DNA of 64,000 bases from assembly GCF_003634705.1 (NCBI RefSeq), contig NZ_RBWU01000005.1:62001-126000 (forward strand), written 5' to 3'. The notes beneath the pieces were generated by a model. It searched no databases. It was given only the letters and a program-made list of their open reading frames with translations, and was not told the origin of the DNA. The position numbers and the translations under genes were made by a program. This DNA is from Actinomadura pelletieri DSM 43383 (GTDB lineage: Bacteria; Actinomycetota; Actinomycetes; Streptosporangiales; Streptosporangiaceae). Of the stretch, positions 55,432-63,304 are shown piece after piece; within the stretch, counting starts at the first letter, position 1, and each line of letters starts with the position of its first letter.

Positions 55432-55983
55432 TCAGCGGCCGGGTTTCGCCGGACGGTGCGTCCGTCCGATCGGATACAGCCACCGCCTGAACAGCCTGCT
55501 CAGCGTGGGCATGACGAACAGGGTGAGCAGGGGGATCACGATGACCGGGAACGTCAGGGCCTTCAGGGGCAGCGGCCACGACTGCGTCGCCGGGGTGACG
55601 AACGCCTGGAGGAGGAGGCTCAGCGGGTAGACGGCGCAGAACGTGACGACGATCATCTTGAGGTCGGACGGCGGCGGAACCGACTCGCCGGGCAGGCTGA
55701 ACCAGGTCTCCAGGCCGGTGGTGTCGCGGTGATGCTCCTTCGCGATCCCGCGCACCCGGTCGATCCACTCGGCGCGTTCCGCGGACCCCAGCCACGCGTC
55801 GAGCCGCTCCCGGTCGGCGAAGTTGACCACGGTGTAGTACCGGTGGCGGGACCCCTCGGCGCGCAGCCAGGTCGCGCCCTGGTGCCCCGGGTAGCGGGTC
55901 GCGGCCCGGTGCAGGCCCGCGGCCCACTCCTCGAAGTCGCGTTCCCGACCGGGCCTGACATCCCAGGTGAGCACCGTTGTCAC
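55432..55983 (-). CDS. antibiotic biosynthesis monooxygenase-domain membrane protein
   Basis: A 183-residue protein. Residues 1-95 are an ABM ferredoxin-like dimerisation fold (R-P-G-R-E-R-D-F-E-E-W, Y-T-V-V-N-F-A-D-R-E-R-L-D-A-W). Two membrane helices follow (about 120-140 and 148-168). This ABM plus two-helix architecture is common as a 'hypothetical' membrane protein without shown oxygenase activity. GTG 55983 with GGAGAAG; an ATG at 56007 would add eight residues. It is 61 bases after the permease gene, possibly the last operon member. Confidence 0.75.
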   Translation of the reverse strand: MTTVLTWDVRPGRERDFEEWAAGLHRAATRYPGHQGATWLRAEGSRHRYYTVVNFADRERLDAWLGSAERAEWIDRVRGIAKEHHRDTTGLETWFSLPGESVPPPSDLKMIVVTFCAVYPLSLLLQAFVTPATQSWPLPLKALTFPVIVIPLLTLFVMPTLSRLFRRWLYPIGRTHRPAKPGR

Positions 55984-56044
55984 GGCTTCTCCGTCTTCTT
56001 CCTGCATGTCCCGACTTTGACCGGTTCCGCCGTGTCCATGCGCA

Positions 56045-57250
56045 TCAGGGTGCCGCAAGCGCCTCCGTGGGGCTCAGGCGCGACGCGCGGATCGCCGGGT
56101 AGAGCCCGGCCAACGCGCCGATGACCAGGGTCGCCGCGACGCCGCCCAGCACGGCCCACGCCGGGATGACGATCGGCCACCCCTGGTAGAGCCCGTACCC
56201 GGAGGTCACCACCGCGCCGAGAAAGGCGCCGCCGACGCCGCCGAGCGCCGACAGCAGCAGCGACTCGGCGAGGAACTGCGTGCGGACCTGGCCCCGGGTC
56301 GCGCCGAGCGAACGGCGCAACCCGATCTCCGAACGCCGCTCCAGCACCGAGATCACCATGGTGTTGGCCACCCCGACACCGCCGACGAGCAGCGCGACCG
56401 CGCCGAGGCCGAGCAGCAGCCCGGTGAAGGCCTCGCCCGCCGCCTTTCGCGCGGCCAGCGCGTCGGACGGCCGGGACACCTCCACCTCGTTCGGCGCCTC
56501 CGGGTTCGCGGTCGCGCCGAGCACGCTCCGCACGTCCTCGACGTTCGCGTCCCGCGACCGGGTGTAGATCGTCGTCGGATGCCCGTCGAAGCCGAGCCGC
56601 GCCTGCGCCGCCGTCCAGCCGACCAGCGCGGCGGAGTCGAGTTCGGGGGCGAGCGGCGCCCGGTCGAGGATGCCGATGACCGTGAACCGGTGGCCGCCGA
56701 CGAGGACCTGGACGTCCGGTCCCGCGCGGCCGATCCCGAGACGTTCCGCGGCGGTCGCCCCGAGCACCGTGGCCGGGTAGGAGCCGGTCGCGGCGTTCAG
56801 CCAGGCACCGCCGCGCAGCCGCGCCCCCGTCGCCTCGCGCAGGTCGGTGCGGGCGGCGTAGGTCGCGATGCCCTTGGTCTCGGTCTCGGGCATCCTGCCG
56901 TGCCGGTAGACCTTCGCGTCGTCCAGCAAGGCGATGGCCGACACCTCCCGCACCGGCGTGATCCGCGCGACCATCGCCTCCGACTCGACGGGAAGCTGTG
57001 CCTCCTCCCCGGTCAGGGTGTTGCCGGGCGACACGGTCAGCACGTTCGTGCCGAGGGCGGCGAGGGCCCGGTCGAGGTCGGCGCGCGACGACGACGAGAC
57101 ACCGACGACCGCGACCATCGCCGCGATCCCGATCGCGATGCCGAGCGCCGACAGGAACGCCCGCATCGGACGGGTCCGCAACCCGACCGCGCCGACCCGG
57201 ACGACATCGCCGGGCCACATCCGCGCCGGTCGCAGCGCCCCGGCGGTCAC
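56045..57250 (-). CDS. MacB-type ABC transporter permease
   Basis: A 401-residue MacB_PCD/FtsX permease with four membrane helices (about 32-50, then 280-305, 330-355 and 368-390), and a large extracytoplasmic loop between helix 1 and 2. Signature G-I-A-I-G-I-A-A-M-V-A-V and E-I-G-L-R-R-S-L-G-A-T-R-G. It moves substrate through a mechanotransmission mechanism, likely exporting a peptide or antimicrobial. Its start overlaps the ATPase gene by four bases. Confidence 0.9.
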   Translation of the reverse strand: MTAGALRPARMWPGDVVRVGAVGLRTRPMRAFLSALGIAIGIAAMVAVVGVSSSSRADLDRALAALGTNVLTVSPGNTLTGEEAQLPVESEAMVARITPVREVSAIALLDDAKVYRHGRMPETETKGIATYAARTDLREATGARLRGGAWLNAATGSYPATVLGATAAERLGIGRAGPDVQVLVGGHRFTVIGILDRAPLAPELDSAALVGWTAAQARLGFDGHPTTIYTRSRDANVEDVRSVLGATANPEAPNEVEVSRPSDALAARKAAGEAFTGLLLGLGAVALLVGGVGVANTMVISVLERRSEIGLRRSLGATRGQVRTQFLAESLLLSALGGVGGAFLGAVVTSGYGLYQGWPIVIPAWAVLGGVAATLVIGALAGLYPAIRASRLSPTEALAAP

Positions 57251-57954
57251 GGCGTCGCCCCGGTGAGCGACGTGTCCCCGGTGTCCGCTGTGTCCGCTGT
57301 GTCCGCTACCAAGCGGCCGTCGCGCATCCGGACCTGCCGGGCCAGCCCCGCCGCGATCTCCCGGTCATGCGTGATGATCACCACGGTGGTGCCGGCGGCG
57401 TGCAGGTCGCGCAGCAGCTCCATCACCCCGTCGCCGGACGCCGTGTCCAGCGCGCCGGTCGGCTCGTCCGCGAGCAGCAGCGGCGGTTCGCCCGCGACCG
57501 CCCGCGCGATCGCGACACGCTGCCGCTCGCCGCCGGACAGCTCGTGCGGCTCGTGGTGCAGCCGGTGGCCGAGACCGACCCGTTCCAGCGCCGCGACGGC
57601 CCTGCGCCGCCGCACCGCCGCGCGCAGCCCCGAGTAGAGGAGGCCGTCGGCGACGTTGTCGAGCGCCGGTGTGCCGGCCGCCAGGTGGAAATGCTGGAAG
57701 ACGAAACCGATACGGCTCGCCCGCAGTGCCGACAGCTCGGCGTCCGCCAGCCGTCCCACATCGTGCCCGTCGATGTGGACGGTGCCCGAGGTAGGCCGGT
57801 CCAGCGTGCCGAGGATGTTCAGCATCGTCGACTTGCCCGAGCCGGACGGCCCGACGATCGCGACCTGTTCGCCCGCGTCGATGTGCAGGGACACCCCGGC
57901 GAGCGCGTGGACGCCGCCGGAGTACTCCTTCGTCACCTCCCGCAGTTTGATCAT
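57247..57954 (-). CDS. MacB-type ABC transporter ATPase
   Basis: A 235-residue ATPase. Walker A G-P-S-G-S-G-K-S-T (35-43), the family insertion G-T-L-D-R-P-T-S-G, the signature H-E-L-S-G-G-E-R-Q-R-V, Walker B L-L-L-A-D-E-P-T-G-A-L-D. The C-terminus ends in D-T-A-D-T-A-D-T-G-D-T repeats. Start ATG overlaps the adaptor stop by four bases. Belongs to the lipoprotein-adaptor-ATPase-permease operon. Confidence 0.93.
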   Translation of the reverse strand: MIKLREVTKEYSGGVHALAGVSLHIDAGEQVAIVGPSGSGKSTMLNILGTLDRPTSGTVHIDGHDVGRLADAELSALRASRIGFVFQHFHLAAGTPALDNVADGLLYSGLRAAVRRRRAVAALERVGLGHRLHHEPHELSGGERQRVAIARAVAGEPPLLLADEPTGALDTASGDGVMELLRDLHAAGTTVVIITHDREIAAGLARQVRMRDGRLVADTADTADTGDTSLTGATP

Positions 57955-59024
57955 TTCGGCACCCCCACGACGGTGCCCGCCGCGACGCCCCGCCCGGAGA
58001 TCTCGACCTTCCCGTCGGCGAACAGGCCCGTCTCGACCGGGACATAGGACGACGTGGCGCCGCGCACGACCTCGACTCCGAAGCCGCCCTCCCGCAGCGC
58101 CACGAGCGCCGACACCGGAACGGTCAGCACGTTCTCACGCGTCCCGGCGGTGAACGTGACGTCGACGGAGGCGAGCGCGTACGCGGCGGCGGCCTTCTTC
58201 GCCTTGGCCGAGTCGAGCCAGATGGTGACCTCGACCTTCGTCGTCGGGTCCTCGTTCTGTTGCCCCGGCTTGATGACCGTGGTGACCTCGTCGATCTCGG
58301 CGGTGACGGTCTCGTTCTCGGGGAGCGTCACCTCGACCGCGGCGCCCTTCTTCGCCAGCCGCTGGTCGGCGGTGTCCAGTTCGACGGTGACGGCCTTCGC
58401 GGTGCCGGTGTGGTCGAGGACCTTCCTGCCGGGCGCCGTCGGCTCACCCGGGCCGGCCTGGACGGTCTCCACCCGGACCGGCCCGGACGCGAACGCGACC
58501 CGTCCGAGTTCCACGATCCCGGTCTCCTCGACGCCGATGTCGTCCTGCCACCGCCGGACGGCGTCGGCGGTGCCCTCGGTGTACTCGTCGTCCACGGTGA
58601 AGCCGTCGTAGCCGAGCGCGGCGAGGTTCGCCTCGAACCGCTTCACGTCGGAGCCCTCCGTCCCGACCCGAAGCGGCCGGTACGACGGCTTGGACCCGTA
58701 CATCAGCACCACCGGATCCCCGTCCACCTCGTACAGCTCGTGCCCACGGGTGATCTCGTCGCCGCTGTCGGGAAGTTTGGTCAGGGTGCCCTTCGTCTGG
58801 CTCGTCACCGTGTGCGCCGGGCCGTGGCCGAGCCGCCCGTCCTCGGTCCGGGTGTCCCTGAGGGTCTGTTTCGTGACCTTCGTGGTGCCGGGCGGCAGGC
58901 CGGTGGCCGTCCCGCCGCCGGACCCGCCGCCGCCCGCGAAGGCCGCCACGGAGGTGAATCCCCCGGCCGCGACCAGCACGGCGACGCCGAGCGCGACGCG
59001 CGGCCGGGTGAGGCGGCCCGTCAC
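57951..59024 (-). CDS. membrane-fusion-type adaptor with peptidoglycan-binding domain
   Basis: A 357-residue periplasmic-type adaptor. One N-terminal membrane helix (10-28), a glycine-rich linker, a PG_binding_1 helical module (L-R-V-G-T-E-G-S-D-V-K-R-F-E-A-N-L-A-A-L-G-Y, about 115-160) and beta-rich HlyD-like parts with P-V-S-A-L-V-A-L near the end. It would link the MacB permease to the cell wall. The GTG at 59024 overlaps the upstream lipoprotein stop by four bases. Similar architecture is common in Gram-positive antimicrobial-peptide exporters. Confidence 0.87.
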   Translation of the reverse strand: MTGRLTRPRVALGVAVLVAAGGFTSVAAFAGGGGSGGGTATGLPPGTTKVTKQTLRDTRTEDGRLGHGPAHTVTSQTKGTLTKLPDSGDEITRGHELYEVDGDPVVLMYGSKPSYRPLRVGTEGSDVKRFEANLAALGYDGFTVDDEYTEGTADAVRRWQDDIGVEETGIVELGRVAFASGPVRVETVQAGPGEPTAPGRKVLDHTGTAKAVTVELDTADQRLAKKGAAVEVTLPENETVTAEIDEVTTVIKPGQQNEDPTTKVEVTIWLDSAKAKKAAAAYALASVDVTFTAGTRENVLTVPVSALVALREGGFGVEVVRGATSSYVPVETGLFADGKVEISGRGVAAGTVVGVPK

Positions 59025-59563
59025 TTCCGCCCGCCCTGGAGGACGTCCTGGCACGCGCGCTGCGCCGACTCCAGGTCCGGGTCGTCCCCGACCGTCCTCT
59101 TGTCGATCATGATGCCGCGCTGGCCCGGCTTCGGGTCGGGGAACTTCTCGACGCCGTTGCGCCGCATGCACTCGGCGAACTTGCGGCCCCGCTCCTGCTG
59201 GGCCGGGTCCGGCGCTCCGGTGGCGTTGGCCTGCGGGTTGTACTGGCGGCATGTCTCCATCGCCTTGTCCACGGTCGCCTTGGGCACGTCCTTGATCATG
59301 AGCCGGACGGGTTCGCCGGGCTTCGGGTCGTCCATGTGCACGCCGTTCTCGCGCATGCACTGCGCGAACTTCACGCCCATCTCGTCCCGGCTCAGCTTCG
59401 TGCCGCCACCGGTCGCGCCCCCCTTGGTACCGGTGCCCTTCGTCCCGGCGTCCTTCGTGCCTTCCGCCGACGCCACCCCCTCGCCGCCGTCGTCACCGCC
59501 GCACCCGGCCGTCAACGCCAGGGTCAGCGCGACGGGCAGCGCCGCGAGAATTCGAAGTCGCAT
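59021..59563 (-). CDS. lipoprotein with duplicated C-x-R-x-N-G-V motif
   Basis: A 180-residue lipoprotein. The signal peptide ends A-L-T-A-G-C (lipid cysteine C21), followed by a glycine/lysine/threonine-rich linker (28-55) and two repeats of F-A-(Q/E)-C-M-R-(E/R)-N-G-V...D-P-K-P-G, each with an extra cysteine further on (E-T-C-R, R-A-C-Q), predicting two disulfide-bonded helical hairpins. Such proteins are often encoded with MacB/HlyD exporters and two-component systems. It heads the four-gene operon and is divergent from the response regulator. Confidence 0.83.
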   Translation of the reverse strand: MRLRILAALPVALTLALTAGCGGDDGGEGVASAEGTKDAGTKGTGTKGGATGGGTKLSRDEMGVKFAQCMRENGVHMDDPKPGEPVRLMIKDVPKATVDKAMETCRQYNPQANATGAPDPAQQERGRKFAECMRRNGVEKFPDPKPGQRGIMIDKRTVGDDPDLESAQRACQDVLQGGRK

Positions 59564-59633
59564 GTGTCCCACTCCTCGCCTTCGCGGCCGGAACGGCTCC
59601 GACCGGACGAGAAGCGATGCAACCGGCCCGTGT

Positions 59634-59684
59634 GTTTCCCCTCCGTTTCCCGCCGCGGCGGCCACCGGCTAACGGAAACGAAAC
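59634..59684. promoter_or_regulatory. tandem GTTTCCC repeats, candidate response-regulator site
   Basis: GTTTCCC at 59634-59640 and 59645-59651 (11-base period), and the inverted GGAAAC (59674-59679) plus CGAAAC (59679-59684). The 170-base divergent region serves both the export operon and the regulator. An 11-base spacing of direct repeats is typical for OmpR/PhoB-type binding. Confidence 0.55.
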
Positions 59685-59732
59685 AAGCGATCCGCCACCA
59701 TCACGACGGAGCAGGTCTGGGGAAGGAGCGCG

Positions 59733-60389
59733 ATGCGGGTTCTGGTGGTGGAGGACGAGCGGCTTCTCGCCGACGCGATCGCCGAATGGCTGCGCGACGA
59801 CGCGCACGCCGTCGACCTCGCCTACGACGGGGCCTCCGCCCTGGAACGCGTCGGCGTCAACGACTACGACGTGGTGGTCCTCGACCGCGACCTTCCGCTG
59901 GTGCACGGCGACGACGTCTGCCGCGAGATCGTGGCCGGGGAGACGGCGGCGCGGGTGCTGATGCTCACCGCCGCCGCGGAGATCACCGACCGGGTCGACG
60001 GTCTCGGGCTCGGCGCGGACGACTATCTCACCAAGCCGTTCGCGTTCCCCGAGCTGGCGGCGCGCGTCCACGCGCTCGGCCGCCGGTGCCGTCCCGCCGC
60101 GCCGCCGACGCTGCGCCGCGCGGGCATCACCCTCGACCCGGCGCGCCGCGAGGTGTTCCGGGACGGGCGCTACGTCCCGCTCGCGAGGAAGGAGTTCGCC
60201 GTCCTCGCCGAACTCCTGCGGGCCGACGGCGCCGTCGTCTCCGCCGAACGGCTGCTGGAGAAGGCGTGGGACGAGCACGCCGACCCGTTCACCGGGGCCG
60301 TCCGCCTCACCGTCCTGAAACTGCGGCGCAAGCTGGCCGACCCGCCCGTCGTCGAGACCGTCAAGGGAGCGGGGTACCGGATCCCATGA
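59733..60389 (+). CDS. OmpR-family response regulator
   Basis: A 218-residue regulator. Receiver: D8-E9 (V-V-E-D-E-R) and phosphate acceptor D51 in V-V-V-L-D-R-D-L-P, T near residue 78 and K near 100. The C-terminal winged helix (G-A-G-Y-R-I-P end) binds direct repeats. GGGGAAGGAG precedes ATG. Its stop shares four bases with the kinase start. Probable target: the GTTTCCC repeats in its own promoter and the divergent export operon. Confidence 0.95.
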   Translation: MRVLVVEDERLLADAIAEWLRDDAHAVDLAYDGASALERVGVNDYDVVVLDRDLPLVHGDDVCREIVAGETAARVLMLTAAAEITDRVDGLGLGADDYLTKPFAFPELAARVHALGRRCRPAAPPTLRRAGITLDPARREVFRDGRYVPLARKEFAVLAELLRADGAVVSAERLLEKAWDEHADPFTGAVRLTVLKLRRKLADPPVVETVKGAGYRIP

Positions 60390-61600
60390 GGCTCTCGCTG
60401 CGCGCCCGGCTGACCCTCACCTTCGGCGGTCTGTTCTTCGTCGCCGGGGTGGTGCTCCTCGCCGCCACCTACGCCCTGTTCGACCAGCAACTGTCGCGGT
60501 CGGGCACGAACTTCATCGCGAAGGTGAACAATCCCCCGGCCACGTCACCCACGTCACCCACCTCGCCCTCGACGCCGCAGGGGCGGCGGATTCTGGGCGA
60601 TGACCCCGCGTTCGTGGGCGAGGTGGAGCGGATGATGCGCAGGCAGCGCGAGGAGGTGCACGACGCGGCCGTCACCTCGCTGATCACGCAGGGGTCCATC
60701 GCGCTCGGCGTGGTCGGCGGCGCCGCGGTGGGCTTCGGCTGGCTCATCGCCGGACGCGTCCTGAGCCCGCTGCACCGCGTCACCGAGACCGCCCGCCGCA
60801 TCGCCGGCTCGGCCGCCGCCGACCGCGGCCTGCACGAGCGGATCGCGCTGCGGGGGCCGCGCGACGAGGTCAGGGAACTCGCCGACGCCTTCGACACGAT
60901 GGTCGAACGGCTCGACCGGTCCTTCGACGGCCAGCGCCGGTTCGTCGCCAACGCCTCCCACGAGCTGCGCACGCCCCTCACGCTCGGCCGCGCGCTGGTC
61001 GAGGTCGCGATGCACCGCGCGTCGGCGTCCTCGGACGTCGTCCGGCTCGGCGAGACCCTGCTGCAGATCAACGCGCGGCACGAGCGTCTCATCGGCGGGC
61101 TGCTGCTGCTCGCGCGCTCGGAGAACGAGATCACGGGCCGGGCGCCGGTGGATCTGGCCGACATCGTCGGGCATGTCTCGTCCCAGGCGGCCCGGGAGGC
61201 CGCGGAGTCCGGCGTCACCGTCGAGGCGGACGCCGCCGAGGCCATAACGACAGGTGACGCCCTCCTTCTCGAAAAGGTCGTGCAGAACCTTCTGGAGAAC
61301 GGACTGCGCCACAACGTTTCGTCCGGCTGGGTCAAGGTGTCGTGCAGGGCCTGCCAGGACTCCGCCGTCCTGGAGGTGTCGAACTCCGGGCCCGTGATCC
61401 CGCCCTACGAGATTCCCGCGCTCTTCGAACCGTTCCGGCGCCTGGACGCCGACCGGGTCGTCACCGCGAAAGGCGCGGGCCTCGGGTTGTCGATCGTCCG
61501 GTCGATCATCCGCGCGCATGACGGCACCGTCACCGCCACGCCCCGCCGTTCCGGTGGTCTGGACGTCACCGTCACCCTGCCACGAGCCGCCGCGCCCTGA
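60386..61600 (+). CDS. membrane sensor histidine kinase
   Basis: A 404-residue kinase with two membrane helices (about 10-32 and 100-124), a short proline/serine/threonine-rich external loop (P-P-A-T-S-P-T-S-P-T-S-P), HAMP, phospho-acceptor H192 in N-A-S-H-E-L-R-T-P-L, and HATPase N-box E-N-G-L-R-H-N. Small loop suggests intramembrane sensing rather than ligand binding; kinases of this type often detect antimicrobial peptides or the paired exporter. Forms a two-component pair with the regulator. Confidence 0.94.
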   Translation: MRLSLRARLTLTFGGLFFVAGVVLLAATYALFDQQLSRSGTNFIAKVNNPPATSPTSPTSPSTPQGRRILGDDPAFVGEVERMMRRQREEVHDAAVTSLITQGSIALGVVGGAAVGFGWLIAGRVLSPLHRVTETARRIAGSAAADRGLHERIALRGPRDEVRELADAFDTMVERLDRSFDGQRRFVANASHELRTPLTLGRALVEVAMHRASASSDVVRLGETLLQINARHERLIGGLLLLARSENEITGRAPVDLADIVGHVSSQAAREAAESGVTVEADAAEAITTGDALLLEKVVQNLLENGLRHNVSSGWVKVSCRACQDSAVLEVSNSGPVIPPYEIPALFEPFRRLDADRVVTAKGAGLGLSIVRSIIRAHDGTVTATPRRSGGLDVTVTLPRAAAP

Positions 61601-61871
61601 ATCCCGAAGTTCCTGAGCCGCCCGGACATAAGCCCTCGTTATGACGTATTGGCATTACCCGGATTCGGCCACGGATGAGACTTTTATCGCGTTCCCTCTG
61701 CCTCTCGCGCGGGGATCCCACCCCGGAACTCCCCGGCACCGGGAGGGAACGCCCGGTGGGCGGCTCCCCGTTTTCCGTGGCGGCCAGGCACCGCCTCAGC
61801 CCCCTGGATGACGCACGCGCACCACCCGCGCGAGAGGCCGTACAAGACGCCGGGAGAAAAGGCGGAAGCCA

Positions 61872-62438
61872 ATGACAACGCGTACCCGACCCGCCCGGGC
61901 ACGCCGGCGGCTCGCGGTCGGAATCGCGGGGGTGGCCATCACCACCTTCGCCTCGACCGGGGTCGCCTCGGCCGGAGTACTGCAGATCCAACAGCTCGTC
62001 CAGGAACAGAACCAGTGGTGCTGGGCCGCCAGCGGACTGACGATCGCCAAGTTCCACGGTAAGGGCAACGTCAGCCAGAACGAGTTCTGCAACATGGCGA
62101 GGAACCGGTCGAGCGGCCAGTGTCCGAACCAGCCCGGCTACCTCGAATGGGACCAGGTGGCGTTCCGCAAGCTCGGCCTGTCCGCCGGCACGGTCAGCGG
62201 ACCGCTGTCGTACCAGCAGGTCGTCACCGAGATCGACGGCAGGCGCCCGATCGAGACCGGCATCTACTGGACCGCCGGCGGCGGCCACGCCCAGGTGATC
62301 TACGGGTACAACGGCCAGACGCTCTCCTACGGCGACCCGTGGCCCTCCAGCCCCAGGTACGCGGAGATGAGCCACAGCAGCTACCGCAGCAACGGCCAGT
62401 TCCGCTGGGGACAGGCCCTGTACCAGGTAGGAGCCTGA
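61872..62438 (+). CDS. secreted papain-like cysteine protease, C70/AvrRpt2-like
   Basis: A 188-residue secreted protein. A twin-arginine-like basic start and hydrophobic stretch give a signal peptide cleaved near residue 34 (A-S-A). The catalytic set of the C70/C39-like papain fold is complete: Q48 and C50 in Q-N-Q-W-C-W-A-A, H139 in G-G-H-A-Q-V-I-Y, D155 in Y-G-D-P-W. Two more cysteines (C73, C84) may form a disulfide. The plant effector AvrRpt2 has a similar C-W-A-A motif. One base separates it from the next gene. Confidence 0.8.
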   Translation: MTTRTRPARARRRLAVGIAGVAITTFASTGVASAGVLQIQQLVQEQNQWCWAASGLTIAKFHGKGNVSQNEFCNMARNRSSGQCPNQPGYLEWDQVAFRKLGLSAGTVSGPLSYQQVVTEIDGRRPIETGIYWTAGGGHAQVIYGYNGQTLSYGDPWPSSPRYAEMSHSSYRSNGQFRWGQALYQVGA

Positions 62439-62439
62439 C

Positions 62440-63237
62440 ATGCGCACTACCGCCAAGGTCACCGCTGCCGCTCTGATCGGTGGAACCGTCCTGCTGGGCG
62501 GCAACGCGGCGATGGCCGCCGGACCGCCGTCGGCCGACGAGGCCGCCGCCGCCAAGGTCGCCTCGTCCGCGACCGTCAAGCAGCGGCTCGGGACGTTCTT
62601 CGTCCACCTCGACCAGCACCAGAAGGGTCAGACGACGAACCAGGCCGTCACGCAGGCCGCGGCCGCCGCCAAGGCGCCGAAGGTGGAGGGTGACGTCCAG
62701 CGCGTCTACTCCCTCAGCCCGGCGTTCGTGAAGGGCACGCCGAACGCGGCCGTCGCCGACTTCGTCTACCTCGCCGTCGGCGCGAAGTCCGCGTCCGGGC
62801 AGCAGGCGACGATGTGGCTGACCAAGTCCGGCAAGAGCTGGAACGTCATGAACATCATCTCCGGGAACGACGAGTCCGCGTACCCGGCGATGGCGGACGG
62901 CGGCCTGGTGTTCACCGAGCCGCAGATCCGCGCCTGGTACCGGGTGAAGGACGGCCGTGTGACCGGCCTGAACGACGCCGCCAAGACGTCGGTCGGGAAG
63001 GGCATGACGGTCGGGTCGTACCAGAAGCTCGTCCAGACCAGGTACGCCGACAAGCTCCCGGGGTCGGCCTACCAGCGGTCCGGTCAGCTCGGCGGCTACT
63101 CGCCGACCACCGGGGTCGGCGACCGGGCGCCGGACAGGGGCGCGGCGCCCGTGCTGCTGGCACTCGGCGCGGGCGGCGCGCTCACCGCGGCCGCCGGCGT
63201 CGCCGTGGCGCGGCGCCGCCGCCTGGGCAGCTACTAG
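62440..63237 (+). CDS. secreted protein with C-terminal membrane anchor
   Basis: A 265-residue protein. Signal peptide to about residue 27 (A-M-A-A), a helical/mixed domain I do not recognise (V-Y-S-L-S-P-A-F-V..., W-Y-R-V-K-D-G-R-V), then a C-terminal hydrophobic helix (about 231-256) ending R-R-R-R. It looks like a sortase substrate but has no LPxTG motif (P-D-R-G-A-A-P precedes the helix). Directly follows the protease, so may be its substrate, chaperone or inhibitor; unproven. Confidence 0.72.
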   Translation: MRTTAKVTAAALIGGTVLLGGNAAMAAGPPSADEAAAAKVASSATVKQRLGTFFVHLDQHQKGQTTNQAVTQAAAAAKAPKVEGDVQRVYSLSPAFVKGTPNAAVADFVYLAVGAKSASGQQATMWLTKSGKSWNVMNIISGNDESAYPAMADGGLVFTEPQIRAWYRVKDGRVTGLNDAAKTSVGKGMTVGSYQKLVQTRYADKLPGSAYQRSGQLGGYSPTTGVGDRAPDRGAAPVLLALGAGGALTAAAGVAVARRRRLGSY

Positions 63238-63245
63238 CCGCCCTG

Positions 63246-63284
63246 CGCGGGTTCCGGGAACCGCCCCCCTTCCCGGAACCCGCG
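63246..63284. terminator. perfect 15-bp hairpin, bidirectional terminator
   Basis: Arms CGCGGGTTCCGGGAA (63246-63260) and TTCCCGGAACCCGCG (63270-63284), nine-base loop, between convergent stops at 63237 and 63305. Confidence 0.88.
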
Positions 63285-63304
63285 TCCCGGCCCGCGGCGA
63301 CCGG

